Assembly (NCBI GenBank): GCA_946222995.1
Contig: CAMIOS010000017.1
Location: forward strand, 1-51,804
Source: an uncultured Enhydrobacter sp.
GTDB taxonomy: Bacteria > Pseudomonadota > Gammaproteobacteria > Pseudomonadales > Moraxellaceae
Length of the DNA stretch: 51,804 nucleotides
Direction of reading: 5' to 3'
Made by a program: the position numbers and the translations under genes. Positions 42,956 through 51,145 of the stretch are shown here, piece after piece (the first letter of the stretch is position 1; each line of letters opens with the position of its first letter). The notes beneath the pieces were generated by a model. The model saw only the letters and a list, made by a program, of their open reading frames with translations. It searched no databases and was not told the origin of the DNA.

Positions 42956-43489
42956 TTATTTTTTCTTAGCTTCTTTACGAGCGACATACTCATCGCTATA
43001 ACGAACGCCTTTGCCTTTATAAGGCTCTGGTGGACGGTAGCCACGAATGTTGGCTGCTGCTTGACCCAATTTTTGTTTATCGCTAGATTTTAAAACAATC
43101 TCAGTTTGACTTGGGGTTTCAGCAGTAACGCCTTCAGGTAATGTATATTCAATTGGGTGTGAATAACCCAAATTCAAGTTTACTTTGTTACCTGCTACAG
43201 CGGCTTTATAACCAACACCGATTAATTGTAAACGACGTTCAAAGCCTTCTGACACACCTTTGACCATATTGTTAAGGATCGCACGAACAGTACCGGTGTG
43301 CATCCATCCATCTTTGGTGTCAGATTTTGGTGAAAGAATAAGTTGATTCTCTTCCTGTTTTAGCTCGACCAAATCATGCAGGCGTAGCGTCAGTGTACCT
43401 TTGCTACCTTTAACTTCAACCTGCTGACCGTTCAACGTAACACTTGTACCATTTGGTAGTGCTACAGGGGCTTTAGCCACACGAGACAT
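42956..43489 (-). CDS. rplF: 50S ribosomal protein L6
   Basis: This 177-residue protein begins MSRVAKAPVALPNGTSV. The frame extends to 43531 but the added 14 residues are not family-like. The signature GYSHPIEYTLPEGV and a closing RPPEPYKGKGVRYSDE are present. L6 sits near the GTPase-associated centre. Confidence 0.95.
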   Translation of the reverse strand: MSRVAKAPVALPNGTSVTLNGQQVEVKGSKGTLTLRLHDLVELKQEENQLILSPKSDTKDGWMHTGTVRAILNNMVKGVSEGFERRLQLIGVGYKAAVAGNKVNLNLGYSHPIEYTLPEGVTAETPSQTEIVLKSSDKQKLGQAAANIRGYRPPEPYKGKGVRYSDEYVARKEAKKK

Positions 43490-43563
43490 ACGGGTAATTC
43501 CTATAAAAGTTAATAAAAAATGAACAGGCATACCTTAGGTTTGCCTGTTCTTTGCCTTTGTAA

Positions 43564-43962
43564 TTAAGCAACGAAAGCAATAACTTCGCCACCCAATCCA
43601 GCTTTACGAGCTTCACGGTCGCTCATAATACCTTTATTGGTAGAGATAATAGCCACCCCAAGACCTTGTTGAATGCTTGGTAGTTCATCTTTACCACGAT
43701 ATTGACGCAAGCCTGGACGGCTATAACGTTTAATCATTTCAATAACTGGCTTACCTTCAAAATATTTCAAATCAATGGTAAGCTCAGTTTTACCTTTAGT
43801 TACTTCTTCAGTGGTTGCAGTTGCAACAAAACCTTCGTTAACGAGCAAATCAGCAATCGCTTTGCGAAGTTTTGAGCTTGGCATTGTCACTGAGGCTTTT
43901 TGTGCCATTTGTGCATTACGGATACGGGTTAACATATCAGCAACGGTATCTTGCATACTCAT
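43564..43962 (-). CDS. rpsH: 30S ribosomal protein S8
   Basis: This 132-residue protein starts MSMQDTVADMLTRIRNAQ. The C-terminal signature is GLGVAIISTNKGIMSDREARKAGLGGEVIAFV. In E. coli S8 represses the spc operon by binding mRNA near rplE. AAGGGG precedes the ATG. Confidence 0.96.
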   Translation of the reverse strand: MSMQDTVADMLTRIRNAQMAQKASVTMPSSKLRKAIADLLVNEGFVATATTEEVTKGKTELTIDLKYFEGKPVIEMIKRYSRPGLRQYRGKDELPSIQQGLGVAIISTNKGIMSDREARKAGLGGEVIAFVA

Positions 43963-43973
43963 CGTTTTTCCCC

Positions 43974-44279
43974 TTACCAGCTTGCTTTATGAACGCCAGG
44001 TACATCACCTTGCATTACTTTTTCACGAATCATATTACGTGAAAGACCAAATTTACGGAAGTAACCATGTGGACGACCAGTTAAGGCACAACGGTTACGT
44101 AAACGTACTGGTGAAGCGTCACGTGGTAATGCTTGTAATTTTAGCATTGCCTCCATACGCTCTTCATCAGTTGCATTAATGTCGCTCATAATTGCTTTAA
44201 GCTTGGCACGCTTTTCAGCATATTTAGCAACAGTCGCTTCGCGTTTTAATTCGCGATTAATCATACTTTTCTTTGCCAT
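43974..44279 (-). CDS. rpsN: 30S ribosomal protein S14
   Basis: This 101-residue protein is the long, zinc-free form: it has no CxxC pairs. The end reads CALTGRPHGYFRKFGLSRNMIRE followed by GVHKASW. It lies 11 bp before rpsH. Confidence 0.95.
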   Translation of the reverse strand: MAKKSMINRELKREATVAKYAEKRAKLKAIMSDINATDEERMEAMLKLQALPRDASPVRLRNRCALTGRPHGYFRKFGLSRNMIREKVMQGDVPGVHKASW

Positions 44280-44297
44280 ATTGCTTTATCCTTGCTG

Positions 44298-44837
44298 TTA
44301 AGCTTTAAATGGGAAACCGAATGCTTTTAGCAATGCACGACCTTGGTCATCCGTTTTTGCGGTAGTCGTAATGGTAATATCCAAACCACGAATACGGTCG
44401 ATTTTATCAAAGTCAACTTCAGGGAAAACGATTTGTTCTTTAATACCTAAAGAATAGTTACCACGACCATCAAACGCTTTATCTGAAAAACCACGGAAGT
44501 CACGAATACGTGGAATTGCAATTGCAATTAAACGATCTAAAAATTCGTACATTTGTTCGCCACGAAGGGTCACTTTTGCACCAATAGGCCACTCTTCACG
44601 AATTTTAAAACCCGCTACTGATTTGCGTGCTTTAGTAATTACTGGTTTTTGACCCGCAATGGCTGTCATATCCGCAACTGCGCCTTCAAGTACCTTTTTG
44701 TCTTGAGCGGCCGCACCCACACCCATATTTAAGGTGATTTTGGTGATTTTTGGGATTTCCATTGGATTGGTTAATCCAAGCTCTTGCTGAAGTTTTTGCT
44801 TAAGCTCTTCGTTATACTGTGTTTTAAGTCTTGCCAT
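44298..44837 (-). CDS. rplE: 50S ribosomal protein L5
   Basis: This 179-residue 5S rRNA-binding protein has MEIPKITKITLNMGVG near the start and a RGNYSLGIKEQIVFPE motif. It forms the bridge to S13 in the small-subunit head. It is in the usual rplX-rplE-rpsN order. Confidence 0.96.
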   Translation of the reverse strand: MARLKTQYNEELKQKLQQELGLTNPMEIPKITKITLNMGVGAAAQDKKVLEGAVADMTAIAGQKPVITKARKSVAGFKIREEWPIGAKVTLRGEQMYEFLDRLIAIAIPRIRDFRGFSDKAFDGRGNYSLGIKEQIVFPEVDFDKIDRIRGLDITITTTAKTDDQGRALLKAFGFPFKA

Positions 44838-44856
44838 TACTGATACCCTTAGATGG

Positions 44857-45174
44857 TTATGCAGTCGCCACTACTTCACCTGATGAACGATAGACACGTT
44901 GTTTTTTGCCTTCATCATTCGTTTGGTAAGAAATACGATCTGCCTTTTGGGTTGCTGCATTATAAATTGCAACGTTTGAAATGTGTAAAAAAGCCTCTTG
45001 TTCGATAATGCCACCTTCTTTGCCAGTCGCTTGGTTTGGCTTTTGGTGTTTTTTAACGATGTTGATACCTTCAACTTTTACACGGTCTTCTTTTACTGCT
45101 AAAATTGTACCTTGCTTGCCTTTATCTTTGCCTGCAATCACAATTACTTGGTCGCCTTTGCGTAATTTAGCCAT
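44857..45174 (-). CDS. rplX: 50S ribosomal protein L24
   Basis: This 105-residue assembly-initiator protein has the KOW motif: KLRKGDQVIVIAGKDKGKQG. GIINKEA-type text is replaced by GGIIEQEAFLHISNVAIYN. GTGAGGAAACC precedes the ATG. Confidence 0.95.
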   Translation of the reverse strand: MAKLRKGDQVIVIAGKDKGKQGTILAVKEDRVKVEGINIVKKHQKPNQATGKEGGIIEQEAFLHISNVAIYNAATQKADRISYQTNDEGKKQRVYRSSGEVVATA

Positions 45175-45181
45175 GGTTTCC

Positions 45182-45550
45182 TCACAATACTTCTGGGGCT
45201 AGTGAAACAATCTTCATGAATTGTTCGCCACGTAGTTCGCGGGTTACTGGTCCAAAGATACGAGTGGCAATTGGTGCTTTATTGTTATTCAACAATACAG
45301 CAGCGTTGTCATCAAAACGGAGTATAGAGCCATCTGGACGACGTACGCCAAATTTTGTACGTACCACTACGGCATTCATTACATCACCTTTTTTGACACG
45401 ACCACGAGGAATTGCTTCTTTCACGGTTACTTTAATAATGTCGCCTACTGATGCATAACGACGATGAGAGCCGCCTAGCACTTTAATGCACATTACTCGC
45501 TTTGCACCGCTGTTGTCTGCAACTTCCAGCATTGTTTCAGTCTGAATCAT
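45182..45550 (-). CDS. rplN: 50S ribosomal protein L14
   Basis: This 122-residue protein starts MIQTETMLEVADNSGAKRVM, the canonical L14 opening, with GGAG eight bases before the ATG at 45550. The 13-residue upward extension of the frame is not family-like. It is the first gene of the spc operon and has its own promoter. Confidence 0.96.
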   Translation of the reverse strand: MIQTETMLEVADNSGAKRVMCIKVLGGSHRRYASVGDIIKVTVKEAIPRGRVKKGDVMNAVVVRTKFGVRRPDGSILRFDDNAAVLLNNNKAPIATRIFGPVTRELRGEQFMKIVSLAPEVL

Positions 45551-45613
45551 CGCGTTACTCCATAAATTGGCAAAACAAGTCTTTGCCACAATAAGCCATT
45601 TTTAAGGTGGCGT

Positions 45614-45642
45614 ATTGTAGCAGGAATTGACTTGCTTTGCAA
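45614..45642 (-). promoter_or_regulatory. Promoter of the spc operon
   Basis: On the minus strand TTGCAA (45637-45642) and TACAAT (45614-45619) are separated by 17 bases. It sits in the 109-bp gap between rpsQ and rplN, the classical boundary between the S10 and spc operons. A 7-bp hairpin (ATTAACT/AGTTAAT, 45642-45660) follows the rpsQ stop. Confidence 0.8.
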
Positions 45643-45659
45643 TTAACTCTTTTAGTTAA

Positions 45660-45944
45660 TTAGATATTAACTGCTTTTTCTACCACATCTACTAAAATCC
45701 AGTTTTTGGTTTTTGATAGAGGGCGTGTTTCTTTGATGCGTACGATATCGCCAATACCACACTCATTGTTTTCATCATGAGCATGTAATTTAGTAGAACG
45801 ACGAATCATTTTGCCATATTTGGCATGACGAATACGACGTTCGATAAGTACCGTAATGGTTTTATCCATTTTGTCACTGACAACTTTGCCAGTAACAGTG
45901 CCATGTTCTGAAACAGTGGCTTGGCTTGTATTTTGTTCACTCAT
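45660..45944 (-). CDS. rpsQ: 30S ribosomal protein S17
   Basis: This 94-residue protein has the S17 core GTVTGKVVSDKMDKTITVLIE (in two parts) and DIVRIKETRPLSKTKNW. The N-terminal 12 residues extend the usual start. It is the last gene of the S10 operon. Confidence 0.95.
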   Translation of the reverse strand: MSEQNTSQATVSEHGTVTGKVVSDKMDKTITVLIERRIRHAKYGKMIRRSTKLHAHDENNECGIGDIVRIKETRPLSKTKNWILVDVVEKAVNI

Positions 45945-45946
45945 GA

Positions 45947-46138
45947 TTAAGCTCCTTGTTTTTGGGTAAGTAGCGTTTTGATTTGGGCAATCGTACGACG
46001 ATTGGCTTTAATCTCATGAGTATTGCCTAACTGACCAGTGGCTTTTGCCATACGAAGACGAAAGGTTTCAAGTTGCTTTTCGTCTAGTAATTGGGTCAGC
46101 TCTTCGACTGATTTGTCTTTTAATTCACTGATCTTCAT
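45947..46138 (-). CDS. rpmC: 50S ribosomal protein L29
   Basis: This 63-residue two-helix protein starts MKISELKDKSVEELTQLLDE. Its ATG overlaps the rplP stop by one base. It sits at the polypeptide exit, next to L23. Confidence 0.95.
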   Translation of the reverse strand: MKISELKDKSVEELTQLLDEKQLETFRLRMAKATGQLGNTHEIKANRRTIAQIKTLLTQKQGA

Positions 46139-46551
46139 TACATTATCGTCCGTTTAACAATGGTAGTTTTGAAAGGCAATTTCGCTGCTGCCAATTGAAA
46201 AGCTTCTGTCGCTAGTTCGTCAGAAACTCCTTCGATTTCATATAGCATTTTGCCTGGTTTGATTTCGCAGACCCAATATTCAACAGGCCCTTTACCTTTA
46301 CCCATACGAACTTCAAGTGGCTTTTCGGTAATTGGTTTATCTGGGAATACACGAATCCAGATTTTACCACCACGTTTGATTTTACGTGAGATCGTACGAC
46401 GCGCTGCTTCGATTTGACGCGCGGTGATACGACCACGTTCGATTGATTTAAGTCCGATTGTACCAAAAGATACGCTACTACCACGGTGTGCTAAACCCGT
46501 ATTACGTCCTTTTTGTACTTTACGAAACTTGGTTCGTTTTGGTTGTAACAT
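46138..46551 (-). CDS. rplP: 50S ribosomal protein L16
   Basis: This 137-residue protein starts MLQPKRTKFRKVQKGRN. The GKGKGPVEYWVCEIKPGKMLYE signature is present. L16 helps place the A-site tRNA. It lies five bases after rpsC. Confidence 0.96.
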   Translation of the reverse strand: MLQPKRTKFRKVQKGRNTGLAHRGSSVSFGTIGLKSIERGRITARQIEAARRTISRKIKRGGKIWIRVFPDKPITEKPLEVRMGKGKGPVEYWVCEIKPGKMLYEIEGVSDELATEAFQLAAAKLPFKTTIVKRTIM

Positions 46552-46556
46552 ATCGA

Positions 46557-47360
46557 TTAACCTCTGTCTTTAGCTGGACGCTCAGTACGTTCACCACGTG
46601 GGCGGTCAGAACGGTCTGGGCGTTCACTACGAGCACGGCGTTTTTGAGGGGCACGGGCTTGTTTTTCTTCTTTTACAGGATTGTACACACGGTCCATACC
46701 ATCAAGGATTTCACCACGGAAAATCCAAACTTTGACACCGATAGTACCGTAAGTCGTTTCTGCACGAACATTGGCATAGTCAATATCAGCACGAAGGGTA
46801 TGTAGTGGTACACGACCTTCACGATACCATTCTGAACGGGCAATTTCTGCGCCGCCAAGACGACCTGATAGTTCAACTTTGATGCCTTGTGCACCTGCTT
46901 TCATGCTGTTTTGTACCGCGCGTTTCATGGCTCGGCGGAACATCACACGGCGTTCAAGCTGTGAGGCAATACCATCCGCTACAAGACGAGCGTCTAAATC
47001 AGGCTGGGTAACTTCTTCGATACTTACTTGGGTAGGTACATGCATCAATTTTGATAGTTCTTTTTGTAAACTATCGATATTTGCACCTTTATTACCAATA
47101 ATCACACCAGGACGAGCTGTTTTGATGGTAACTTTAGCGGCACCTGTTGAACGCTCAATATCGATACCACTAATCATAGCATTTGATGCTTTGTCATCTT
47201 TGCCAGCACTGCGGTTATTGAGTTTTTTCTCTAAGTACTTACGAACTTGTAAGTCGTTGATTAAGTATTCAGAGTATTTTTTTGGATCTGCATACCAGTT
47301 AGCGTTTGATTTACGAATCACGCCAAGACGGATGCCGATTGGATGAACTTTCTGTCCCAT
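46557..47360 (-). CDS. rpsC: 30S ribosomal protein S3 with long charged tail
   Basis: This 267-residue protein carries the KH domain (GVIIGNKGANIDSLQKEL) and GRLGGAEIARSEWYREGRVPLHTLRA. The E. coli protein has 233 residues. The last 36 residues here are a repetitive R/D/E/P tail (QKRRARSERPD, RSDRPRGERTERPAKDRG), predicted disordered. S3 sits at the mRNA entry and has helicase activity with S4 and S5. Confidence 0.96.
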   Translation of the reverse strand: MGQKVHPIGIRLGVIRKSNANWYADPKKYSEYLINDLQVRKYLEKKLNNRSAGKDDKASNAMISGIDIERSTGAAKVTIKTARPGVIIGNKGANIDSLQKELSKLMHVPTQVSIEEVTQPDLDARLVADGIASQLERRVMFRRAMKRAVQNSMKAGAQGIKVELSGRLGGAEIARSEWYREGRVPLHTLRADIDYANVRAETTYGTIGVKVWIFRGEILDGMDRVYNPVKEEKQARAPQKRRARSERPDRSDRPRGERTERPAKDRG

Positions 47361-47361
47361 A

Positions 47362-47691
47362 TTATGCTCCTACCTTAACGGTGATGTGGCAAGTACGTTT
47401 ACTAATACGGTCAGCACGGCCTTTTGCACGTGGCATGATACGTTTTAGGGTAATACCTTCATCAACATAGATGGTAGAGACACGTAATGTATCAATGTCC
47501 AAACCATTGTTATGCTCAGCATTAGCAATCGCAGACTCTAAGCATTTTTTGACCAATTTAGCCGCTTTTTTATTACTAAATGTCAAAATATCTAATGCAC
47601 GCTCAATATCTTTACCACGGATTTCATCCGCTACCAAACGTACTTTTTGTGCCGAAATGGCGGCACCGCGTAATTTTGCAGTTACTTCCAT
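47362..47691 (-). CDS. rplV: 50S ribosomal protein L22
   Basis: This 109-residue tunnel-wall protein starts MEVTAKLRGAAISAQKVRLV at 47691, with AAGGTG upstream. The frame runs on to 47778 over rpsS, which is not credible. The C-terminal loop has ITLKRIMPRAKGRADRISKR, where macrolide-resistance mutations occur in other species. Confidence 0.95.
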   Translation of the reverse strand: MEVTAKLRGAAISAQKVRLVADEIRGKDIERALDILTFSNKKAAKLVKKCLESAIANAEHNNGLDIDTLRVSTIYVDEGITLKRIMPRAKGRADRISKRTCHITVKVGA

Positions 47692-47701
47692 GATGAGCAC
47701 C

Positions 47702-47977
47702 TTATTTCTTAGCTTTCTTATCAACGCCATGACCACGATAGGTACGCGTTGGCGCAAATTCACCGAGTTTATGACCAACCATTTGTTCGTTTACGATGAC
47801 TGGCACATGAGTGCGACCGTTATGAACAGAAATAGTTAAGCCAACCATTTGTGGCAAAATCATTGAGCGACGTGACCAAGTTTTGATCGGTTTGCGTGAA
47901 TTGGTTTCTAACGCAGTCTCAACTTTGGCAAACAAATGCGCATCGATGAAGGGACCTTTTTTCAATGAACGAGGCAT
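47702..47977 (-). CDS. rpsS: 30S ribosomal protein S19
   Basis: This 91-residue protein starts MPRSLKKGPFIDAHLF and carries the signature MVGHKLGEFAPTRTYRGH. It pairs with S13 in the head. Confidence 0.96.
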   Translation of the reverse strand: MPRSLKKGPFIDAHLFAKVETALETNSRKPIKTWSRRSMILPQMVGLTISVHNGRTHVPVIVNEQMVGHKLGEFAPTRTYRGHGVDKKAKK

Positions 47978-47988
47978 GAAATTATTCC

Positions 47989-48819
47989 TTATTTCTTATT
48001 GACGCGACGACGGCGGATAATCATGTGGTCAGTACGTTTGTTAGAACGTGTTTTAAGACCTTTAGCCTTTTGACCCCATGGGCTGGTTGGGTGTTTACCA
48101 AAGTTACGACCTTCACCACCACCGTGTGGGTGATCAATCGGGTTCATCGCCGTACCGCGAACAGTAGGACGTACACCACGCCAACGATTAGCACCTGCTT
48201 TACCTAATGATTTAAGGTTATTTTCAGTGTTTGATACTTCACCGATAACCGCACGACAGTTTACGTGAATACGACGCGTCTCGCCTGAGCGTAAACGTAC
48301 GATTGCATAGATACCGTCGCGACCCAATAATTGAACAGCCGCACCTGCTGAACGAGCGATCTGTGCACCTTTACCGATTTTTAGTTCGATATTGTGAATC
48401 ACGGTACCAACAGGAATACTGCGAAGTGGTAAGCAGTTACCGGGACGAATCGGCGCAGTCTCACCAGAAATAACGGTGTCACCTTGTTGCAATTTTTTTG
48501 GTGCGATGATATAACGACGCTCACCGTCTGCATACTTAAGTAGTGCGATGTGTGCAGTACGGTTTGGATCGTACTCGATACGCTCTACAATTGCAGGGAT
48601 GTTGTCTTTGTTACGTTTGAAGTCAACAACACGATAATGTTGTTTATGACCGCCACCAATGTGACGAGTCGTGATACGACCGTTGTTGTTACGACCACCA
48701 GTTTTACCTTTTGACTCGACTAATGCTGCATGTGGACGACCTTTATAAAGGTGTGGATGCACCACTTTCTCGACAAATCGGCGACCTGGTGATGTCGGTT
48801 TTGCTTTTACGATAGGCAT
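47989..48819 (-). CDS. rplB: 50S ribosomal protein L2
   Basis: This 276-residue protein is needed for subunit joining and peptidyl transfer. It has GRRFVEKVVHPHLYKGRPHA and the conserved MNPIDHPHGGGEGRNFGKHP, whose histidine lies close to the catalytic centre. It lies 10 bp after rplW. Confidence 0.97.
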   Translation of the reverse strand: MPIVKAKPTSPGRRFVEKVVHPHLYKGRPHAALVESKGKTGGRNNNGRITTRHIGGGHKQHYRVVDFKRNKDNIPAIVERIEYDPNRTAHIALLKYADGERRYIIAPKKLQQGDTVISGETAPIRPGNCLPLRSIPVGTVIHNIELKIGKGAQIARSAGAAVQLLGRDGIYAIVRLRSGETRRIHVNCRAVIGEVSNTENNLKSLGKAGANRWRGVRPTVRGTAMNPIDHPHGGGEGRNFGKHPTSPWGQKAKGLKTRSNKRTDHMIIRRRRVNKK

Positions 48820-48829
48820 TGCTTAATCC

Positions 48830-49168
48830 TTATTCGTTGTTCGCAGCAGGAGTTTCTGCTACATCGGCATTACCTGCGTCTACAGCAGGAACATCTTGAC
48901 CAGCTTTTAAGGTCACATAGGCTTTTTTGAAGTCTTGACGACGACCTACCGTGCGACCAAATCGCTTTGTCTTACCTTTAACATTTAAAGTGTTAACTTT
49001 AACTACTTCAACACCTTCAAACATTAATTCTACGGCTTTTTTAATCTCTTTTTTTGTCGCGTTGGTGTCAACTTTAAAAACTTGTACACCTAAAGTATCG
49101 CCCAAGATTTGAGATTTTTCTGAAAATACAGGTGCTTTTAATACCTGATATAGTCTTGCGTTATTCAT
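48830..49168 (-). CDS. rplW: 50S ribosomal protein L23 with acidic tail
   Basis: This 112-residue protein has ARLYQVLKAPVFSEKSQI and TLNVKGKTKRFGRTVGRRQDFKKAY. The last 18 residues form an acidic, Ala-rich tail not present in E. coli L23. L23 docks trigger factor and SRP at the exit tunnel. It overlaps rplD by four bases. Confidence 0.95.
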   Translation of the reverse strand: MNNARLYQVLKAPVFSEKSQILGDTLGVQVFKVDTNATKKEIKKAVELMFEGVEVVKVNTLNVKGKTKRFGRTVGRRQDFKKAYVTLKAGQDVPAVDAGNADVAETPAANNE

Positions 49169-49767
49169 GCTAACACTCCCTCAATTTCTTTGGCGGCTGC
49201 GACAGACATGATGACTTTGTCAAACGCAATTAGGCTAACTGGATCAACTTCAGTGCTACCTAGTACGCTGACGTATGGAATATTGCGAGCAGCTAAATAA
49301 AGATTTTCGTCAACTTCATTGGTCACGATTAATGCTTTTGGTGCATTCAAATCTTTTAATTTAGCGATAAGCTCTTTGGTTTTTGGTGCAGAGATGCTAA
49401 TATCATCCACCAATACCAAACGGTCTTGACGAATCAATTCAGCAAGGATGCATTGCATTGCACCACGATACATTTTACGGTTCACTTTTTGTGACCAATC
49501 TTGCGGTTTTGCAGCAAATGCGCGACCACCACCTACCCAAATTGGGCTACGGATAGAACCTGCACGTGCACGACCAGTACCTTTTTGACGCCATGGTTTT
49601 TTACCACCGCCAGATACCTCACCACGCGTTTTTTGTGCACGGCTACCTTGACGACCACCCGCTAAATAAGCGGTAACGACTTGGTGTACAAGTGCTTCGT
49701 TGAATTCACGACCAAATGCTACGTCTGATAGCTCAACCGCCGAACCTGTTACTGTATTTAGATTCAC
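49165..49767 (-). CDS. rplD: 50S ribosomal protein L4
   Basis: This 200-residue protein has a tunnel-loop stretch typical of L4: SRAQKTRGEVSGGGKKPWRQ then GTGRARAGSIRSPIWVGG. In E. coli free L4 regulates the S10 operon by attenuation and translation block at the leader. A matching attenuator-like hairpin is seen upstream of rpsJ. Confidence 0.96.
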   Translation of the reverse strand: MNLNTVTGSAVELSDVAFGREFNEALVHQVVTAYLAGGRQGSRAQKTRGEVSGGGKKPWRQKGTGRARAGSIRSPIWVGGGRAFAAKPQDWSQKVNRKMYRGAMQCILAELIRQDRLVLVDDISISAPKTKELIAKLKDLNAPKALIVTNEVDENLYLAARNIPYVSVLGSTEVDPVSLIAFDKVIMSVAAAKEIEGVLA

Positions 49768-49781
49768 GTTAATCCCCTTGA

Positions 49782-50420
49782 TTAAGCTTTAACTGATGGA
49801 CGTACGATCACGTCGCCACCGTTGGCACCAGGAATTGCACCCTTGATTACAAGAATACCTTTTTGGGCATCGACTGAAATCACTTCCAAGCCTTGGACAG
49901 TCACACGTTTGTTACCCATTTGACCTGGCATTTTTTTGCCTTTAAAGACTTTACCTGGTGTCTGGTTTTGACCTGTAGAACCCACCACGCGGTGAGATAC
50001 TGAGTTACCATGTGTCCAATCTTGTGAGCGGAAGTTGTGACGTTTGATACCGCCTTGGAAACCTTTACCTTTGCTAGTACCAGTTACGTCAACAATTTGA
50101 CCCACTTGGAACAAGTCAGCAGCGATTTCACTACCTGCTTCGCGGCCTTCAAGTTCGCTGTCTTCGACGCGAAATTCCCAAGTACCACGACCTGCAGCAA
50201 CGCCAGCTTTTGCAAAGTGACCTTTCTGAGCTGCGTTCACACGAGAGTCACGACGTTCACCAGTTGTTACTTGGATAGCTTGATAGCCATCTGTGTCTTG
50301 TGTTTTGATTTGAGAGATACGGTTGGCAGTAACTTCAACAACAGTGACAGGGATAGAAACACCTGCTTCTGTGAAGATACGAGTCATGCCGCATTTTTTT
50401 CCGACTAAACCGATCGCCAT
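49782..50420 (-). CDS. rplC: 50S ribosomal protein L3
   Basis: This 212-residue protein starts MAIGLVGKKCGMTRIFTEAG. The GFQGGIKRHNFRSQDWTHGN loop carries the glutamine methylated in E. coli, and GQNQTPGKVFKGKKMPGQMG follows. It helps organise the peptidyl-transferase centre. Confidence 0.96.
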   Translation of the reverse strand: MAIGLVGKKCGMTRIFTEAGVSIPVTVVEVTANRISQIKTQDTDGYQAIQVTTGERRDSRVNAAQKGHFAKAGVAAGRGTWEFRVEDSELEGREAGSEIAADLFQVGQIVDVTGTSKGKGFQGGIKRHNFRSQDWTHGNSVSHRVVGSTGQNQTPGKVFKGKKMPGQMGNKRVTVQGLEVISVDAQKGILVIKGAIPGANGGDVIVRPSVKA

Positions 50421-50488
50421 GTTGTTAACCTCTTAATTTTTACTGTTATTCAATATAGGTCTGAGTCCTAAGGATGAAACCTAAGGGG

Positions 50489-50800
50489 TTAGCCTAATGC
50501 GATTTGTACATCAACACCCGCCGCCAAATCTAACTTCATCAGTGCATCGACTGTTTTGTCAGTAGGCTGAACGATATCTACCATACGTTTAAATGTGCGG
50601 ATTTCGTATTGGTCACGGGCATCTTTGTTCACGTGTGGTGAAGTCAAAATGTTAAAGCGTTCAATGCGAGTTGGTAGCGGTACTGGACCACGAACTTGTG
50701 CACCTGTGCGTTTTGCGGTATCAACAATCTCTTGAGCTGATTGGTCAATCAGACGATGGTCAAAAGATTTAAGTCTGATACGGATTTTCTGGTTAGCCAT
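50489..50800 (-). CDS. rpsJ: 30S ribosomal protein S10
   Basis: This 103-residue protein reads MANQKIRIRLKSFDHRLIDQ, with RTGAQVRGPVPLPTRIERF. In addition to its place in the ribosome, S10 (NusE) takes part in antitermination. It is the first gene of the superoperon, following a leader of about 295 nt. Confidence 0.97.
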   Translation of the reverse strand: MANQKIRIRLKSFDHRLIDQSAQEIVDTAKRTGAQVRGPVPLPTRIERFNILTSPHVNKDARDQYEIRTFKRMVDIVQPTDKTVDALMKLDLAAGVDVQIALG

Positions 50801-51129
50801 GCCAGTAAGCTCCTAAATTAGGTATATGATGGATAAGGTTAATTGCTTTGGGTGTTAAGTTGTTATTGAGTTAAACACTTATTTGCAATTGCTTGTTACA
50901 TTTTTTGAAAATAAAAAAACGTCAGTTCCACTCGGTCTGTTGATTGGCAAATCATTGCTATCATCAACAGTTGGTGAAACTGTATTCTTAATTTTCGTGT
51001 CGCAATCGATGGAGCGACTGTATCAAAGGGCTTGCTGACTATTTAGTAGATAGTCGCTGACGAATCGTCTTCGTCACCCTGCAATAAGTTAAGTGGGCTG
51101 TATTATACAGATTTTTTAGATAATAGCAA
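50801..51129 (-). promoter_or_regulatory. rpsJ leader: Promoter and leader of the S10 operon
   Basis: On the minus strand TTGCTA (51124-51129) and TATAAT (51102-51107) are separated by 16 bases. The leader then contains a 7-bp hairpin (TGACGAA/TTCGTCA, 51058-51076) and a larger hairpin ending in a U-run. About 295 nt lie between the likely start and the rpsJ ATG. Confidence 0.78.
50913..50982 (-). terminator. Attenuator-like hairpin in the S10 leader
   Basis: CAGTTTCAC pairs with GTGGAACTG (nine positions, one G-U), and inside it CTGTTGAT pairs with ATCAACAG (eight positions) in the transcript. The stem is followed by ACG and a seven-U run. This has the shape of a terminator ahead of the coding region. 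Confidence 0.72.
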
Positions 51130-51145
51130 GTGACTTGTGAAAGAT

